6,672 nucleotides of DNA from Nitrospira sp. (GTDB taxonomy: Bacteria > Nitrospirota > Nitrospiria > Nitrospirales > Nitrospiraceae). Positions 5,163 to 6,672 of the stretch are shown here, piece by piece. Numbering within the stretch: the stretch's first letter is position 1; each line of letters opens with the position of its first letter. The stretch covers positions 1 through 6,672 of the forward strand of contig JANYBU010000032.1 of assembly GCA_025360665.1 (NCBI GenBank). Reading direction: 5' to 3'. Made by a program: the position numbers and the translations under genes. The notes below the pieces were generated by a model. That model ran no database searches. It was not told the origin of the DNA and was given only the letters and a program-made list of their open reading frames with translations.

Positions 5163-6506
5163 TCAGAATCGGGTGACGCTGGAAAAGTTGAAGTCGTGGA
5201 GCGTCATCGCCGGCACGAGGAGCTTGCCGGTTTCGGACGTGATCGCTTCAGCCGGGTTGGTGTAGGCCGCGATCCGGTTGAAGACCCGCAGAGGGCTCTC
5301 GTGAAACCGAAAGTTCTTCACCGCCGAGACGATCTTTCCATTCTCGACGAGAAACGTGCCGTCTCTCGTCATACCGGTCAGGGTGAGATCGGTCGGATTG
5401 ACCGTCCGGATGTACCAGAAGTTCGTCACGAGGATGGCGCGCTCCGTGTGCTTGATCAATTCTTGTAGCGTCGGCAAGGACGGTCCTGTTCCTGAGAGGC
5501 AGGGGGCGTCGAGCGTGGGAATCTTGTCGATCCCTCGCACCTTCGCCGTGAACCGATCGTACGAAAGCTGTGTGAGCACTCCCTCTGCAATCCAATCGGA
5601 TGCCACGGTCGGCAATCCATTGGTGGTGAACCCGATGCCCAAGAGATCCTCGTGCTCCGGTAGATTGCGGAGCGTCAGTCGCTTGTCGACGATCGGCTGG
5701 CCCAGTTTGCCTGACAATGCACTCGTGCCTTTCTCGTAGGACTTCGCATCGAGCGTCCAGAGTAGTGAGGACCACAACCCCGCGACGGCAGCCGGTTCAA
5801 GAATCACGGTATAGCGCCCTGGCGGCAGCTCGCGCACCTCCAGGCCCCGCTTGGCCTTATCGATCGCGGTGAGTGTTCGCTCCTGGACCCTCAGATGATC
5901 GATGGACCGATGGGCCGTGGCACCCCAGCCGGTGGCCTCGCCTGCCTGAACCGTGAGACTGAAACGTGCATCGGTCCGTTCTTCGTGGGCGAAGAGTCCC
6001 ATACTTGCGGCCACTCCAACCGTCGCTATCGACGAGGACACAATCCCGGCTGCGCCAAGATTTTCCATCCGGCATTGCCCGATCGCCTCATTCGTGTATT
6101 CCAGTCGGCGGGCCGGGCCGGCCGCGGCAGTTTCAGGTCGCGTCGTCGGAGGCGTTAGATACGACTGTGGCTCCACCGGCGGGAGGTATTCCGGATCGTC
6201 CGGCGATACATGCGCGATCTGCGTGGCTCTGGCCACCGTCTCTTGCACCGCCCCCGCAGAAAGGTCCGTCGTACCGGCGGTGCCGTGACGCCGTCCGAAC
6301 GCCACCGTCACACGCAAAGACCCGCGCCTCGTATCGACGTTCTGGACGAGCTGATTGTTTGCAAACCTCGTCGTCCCACTCTGCTGATCCTGCAACGACA
6401 CCAGCGTGTGGTCGCCGGTCGAACGTTTCAGAACCAGCTCCGCGAGAAACTGGAACTCGTCCCGGCCCGTCAGCTTCGGCCAGGTCTTGTGGCTGGTCGT
6501 ACTCAT
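5163..6506 (-). CDS. tldE: TldE/PmbA-type subunit of TldD/TldE protease
   Basis: A 447-residue member of the TldD/PmbA family. In the characterised systems TldD and TldE form a heterodimeric metalloprotease in the cytoplasm that degrades unfolded or modified peptides and matures some RiPPs and microcins. The zinc-binding HExxxH belongs to TldD, and none is present here, which marks this as the TldE-type subunit. The N-terminal family domain covers about residues 15-110 (including TRFANNQLVQNVDTRRG), a middle domain follows, and the C-terminal domain starts near RYTVILEP (231-238). FTTNGLP and NFWYIRTVNPTDLTLTGMTR (about 362-381) are typical of the C-terminal domain. The frame stays open to a GTG at 6605, but the true start is ATG at 6506: it overlaps the stop of the upstream tldD in an ATGA arrangement, and the extra 33 codons merely read tldD out of frame. 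A GGCGGG four bases upstream and a GGAGG twelve bases upstream could both help initiation. The peptide substrate is unknown. Confidence 0.92.
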   Translation of the reverse strand: MSTTSHKTWPKLTGRDEFQFLAELVLKRSTGDHTLVSLQDQQSGTTRFANNQLVQNVDTRRGSLRVTVAFGRRHGTAGTTDLSAGAVQETVARATQIAHVSPDDPEYLPPVEPQSYLTPPTTRPETAAAGPARRLEYTNEAIGQCRMENLGAAGIVSSSIATVGVAASMGLFAHEERTDARFSLTVQAGEATGWGATAHRSIDHLRVQERTLTAIDKAKRGLEVRELPPGRYTVILEPAAVAGLWSSLLWTLDAKSYEKGTSALSGKLGQPIVDKRLTLRNLPEHEDLLGIGFTTNGLPTVASDWIAEGVLTQLSYDRFTAKVRGIDKIPTLDAPCLSGTGPSLPTLQELIKHTERAILVTNFWYIRTVNPTDLTLTGMTRDGTFLVENGKIVSAVKNFRFHESPLRVFNRIAAYTNPAEAITSETGKLLVPAMTLHDFNFSSVTRF

Positions 6507-6672
6507 GATCCCGCCTGACCTCCGATGACGTTCACGTTGCGGAACCGCGCATGGGACGCCGCATGGGTCATCCATCCGGACTGGCTCGGCTGGCCCTTGC
6601 CACACGTAATGAACCCATACCGCCGACGGTGTGACCGATCTGCGACCCCGTCGCAGCTGTTCCAGAACTCCG
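6503..6672 (-). CDS. tldD: TldD-type protease subunit, C-terminal 55 codons only
   Basis: The frame enters from the right edge and ends in TGA at 6505-6503, so only the C-terminus is visible. The residues begin EFWNSCDGVADRS and continue with FITCGKGQPSQSG, MTHAASHARF and RNVNVIGG. This CGKGQP...H.A..ARFRNV ending is what I expect for the C-terminus of TldD-like proteins outside the enterobacterial type. The catalytic HExxxH would lie upstream, outside the window. The stop overlaps the start of tldE by four bases, so the two genes should be translationally coupled and made in similar amounts, as suits a heterodimer. This piece is identified from the motifs and its neighbour; the rest of the gene cannot be assessed. 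Confidence 0.85.
   Translation of the reverse strand, partial: EFWNSCDGVADRSHRRRYGFITCGKGQPSQSGWMTHAASHARFRNVNVIGGQAGS

Noticed and set aside
6507..6605. Extension of tldE by 33 codons to a GTG
   Set aside because: These bases encode the C-terminus of tldD in another frame, with recognisable TldD motifs; the ATGA overlap marks the real start.

Overview
The window is dense, GC-rich bacterial chromosome. Six complete genes and one partial gene lie on the minus strand, and one complete gene lies on the plus strand at the left edge. The exported TPR protein, the small lipoprotein with a GxVxxVEGGxYVVxD-type domain, the PilZ protein and the TldD/TldE pair together look like Nitrospirota (Nitrospira-like). 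This is an impression from family resemblance, not a database result. There is no tRNA, rRNA, CRISPR array, insertion sequence or phage gene, and no sign of recent transfer.

Layout, left to right. A PilZ-domain protein (plus strand, ends at 460) faces a small membrane-anchored lytic transglycosylase (minus strand, 1263 to 703). The 242-bp convergent gap between them holds a strong imperfect hairpin (571-602). A 269-bp gap (1264-1532) with two copies of the palindrome TGTGCACA separates the transglycosylase from a TIGR00725/LOG-like Rossmann protein (about 2042 to 1533). That gene has its own candidate promoter and a better internal start than the longest reading frame offers. Next comes an exported MsrA-type methionine sulfoxide reductase (2792 to 2172) with a very strong ribosome binding site. 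A 207-bp gap then leads to a large exported TPR protein (4637 to 3000), a small predicted lipoprotein (5076 to 4699), a TldE/PmbA-type protein (6506 to 5163), and the last 55 codons of a TldD-type partner (6672 to 6503, cut by the window edge).

How they fit. tldD and tldE overlap by four bases (ATGA), so they are almost certainly co-transcribed and translationally coupled, as expected for a two-subunit protease. The lipoprotein and TPR genes follow on the same strand with gaps of 86 and 61 bp. They may be read from the same transcript or from a weak promoter just before the lipoprotein. Four of the seven complete products (transglycosylase, MsrA, TPR protein, lipoprotein) carry export or membrane signals, so the region leans towards cell-envelope functions. 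No single pathway ties all the genes together. The least understood items are the TPR protein with its histidine-rich central motifs and the small lipoprotein. I see no clear new defence or mobile system here.
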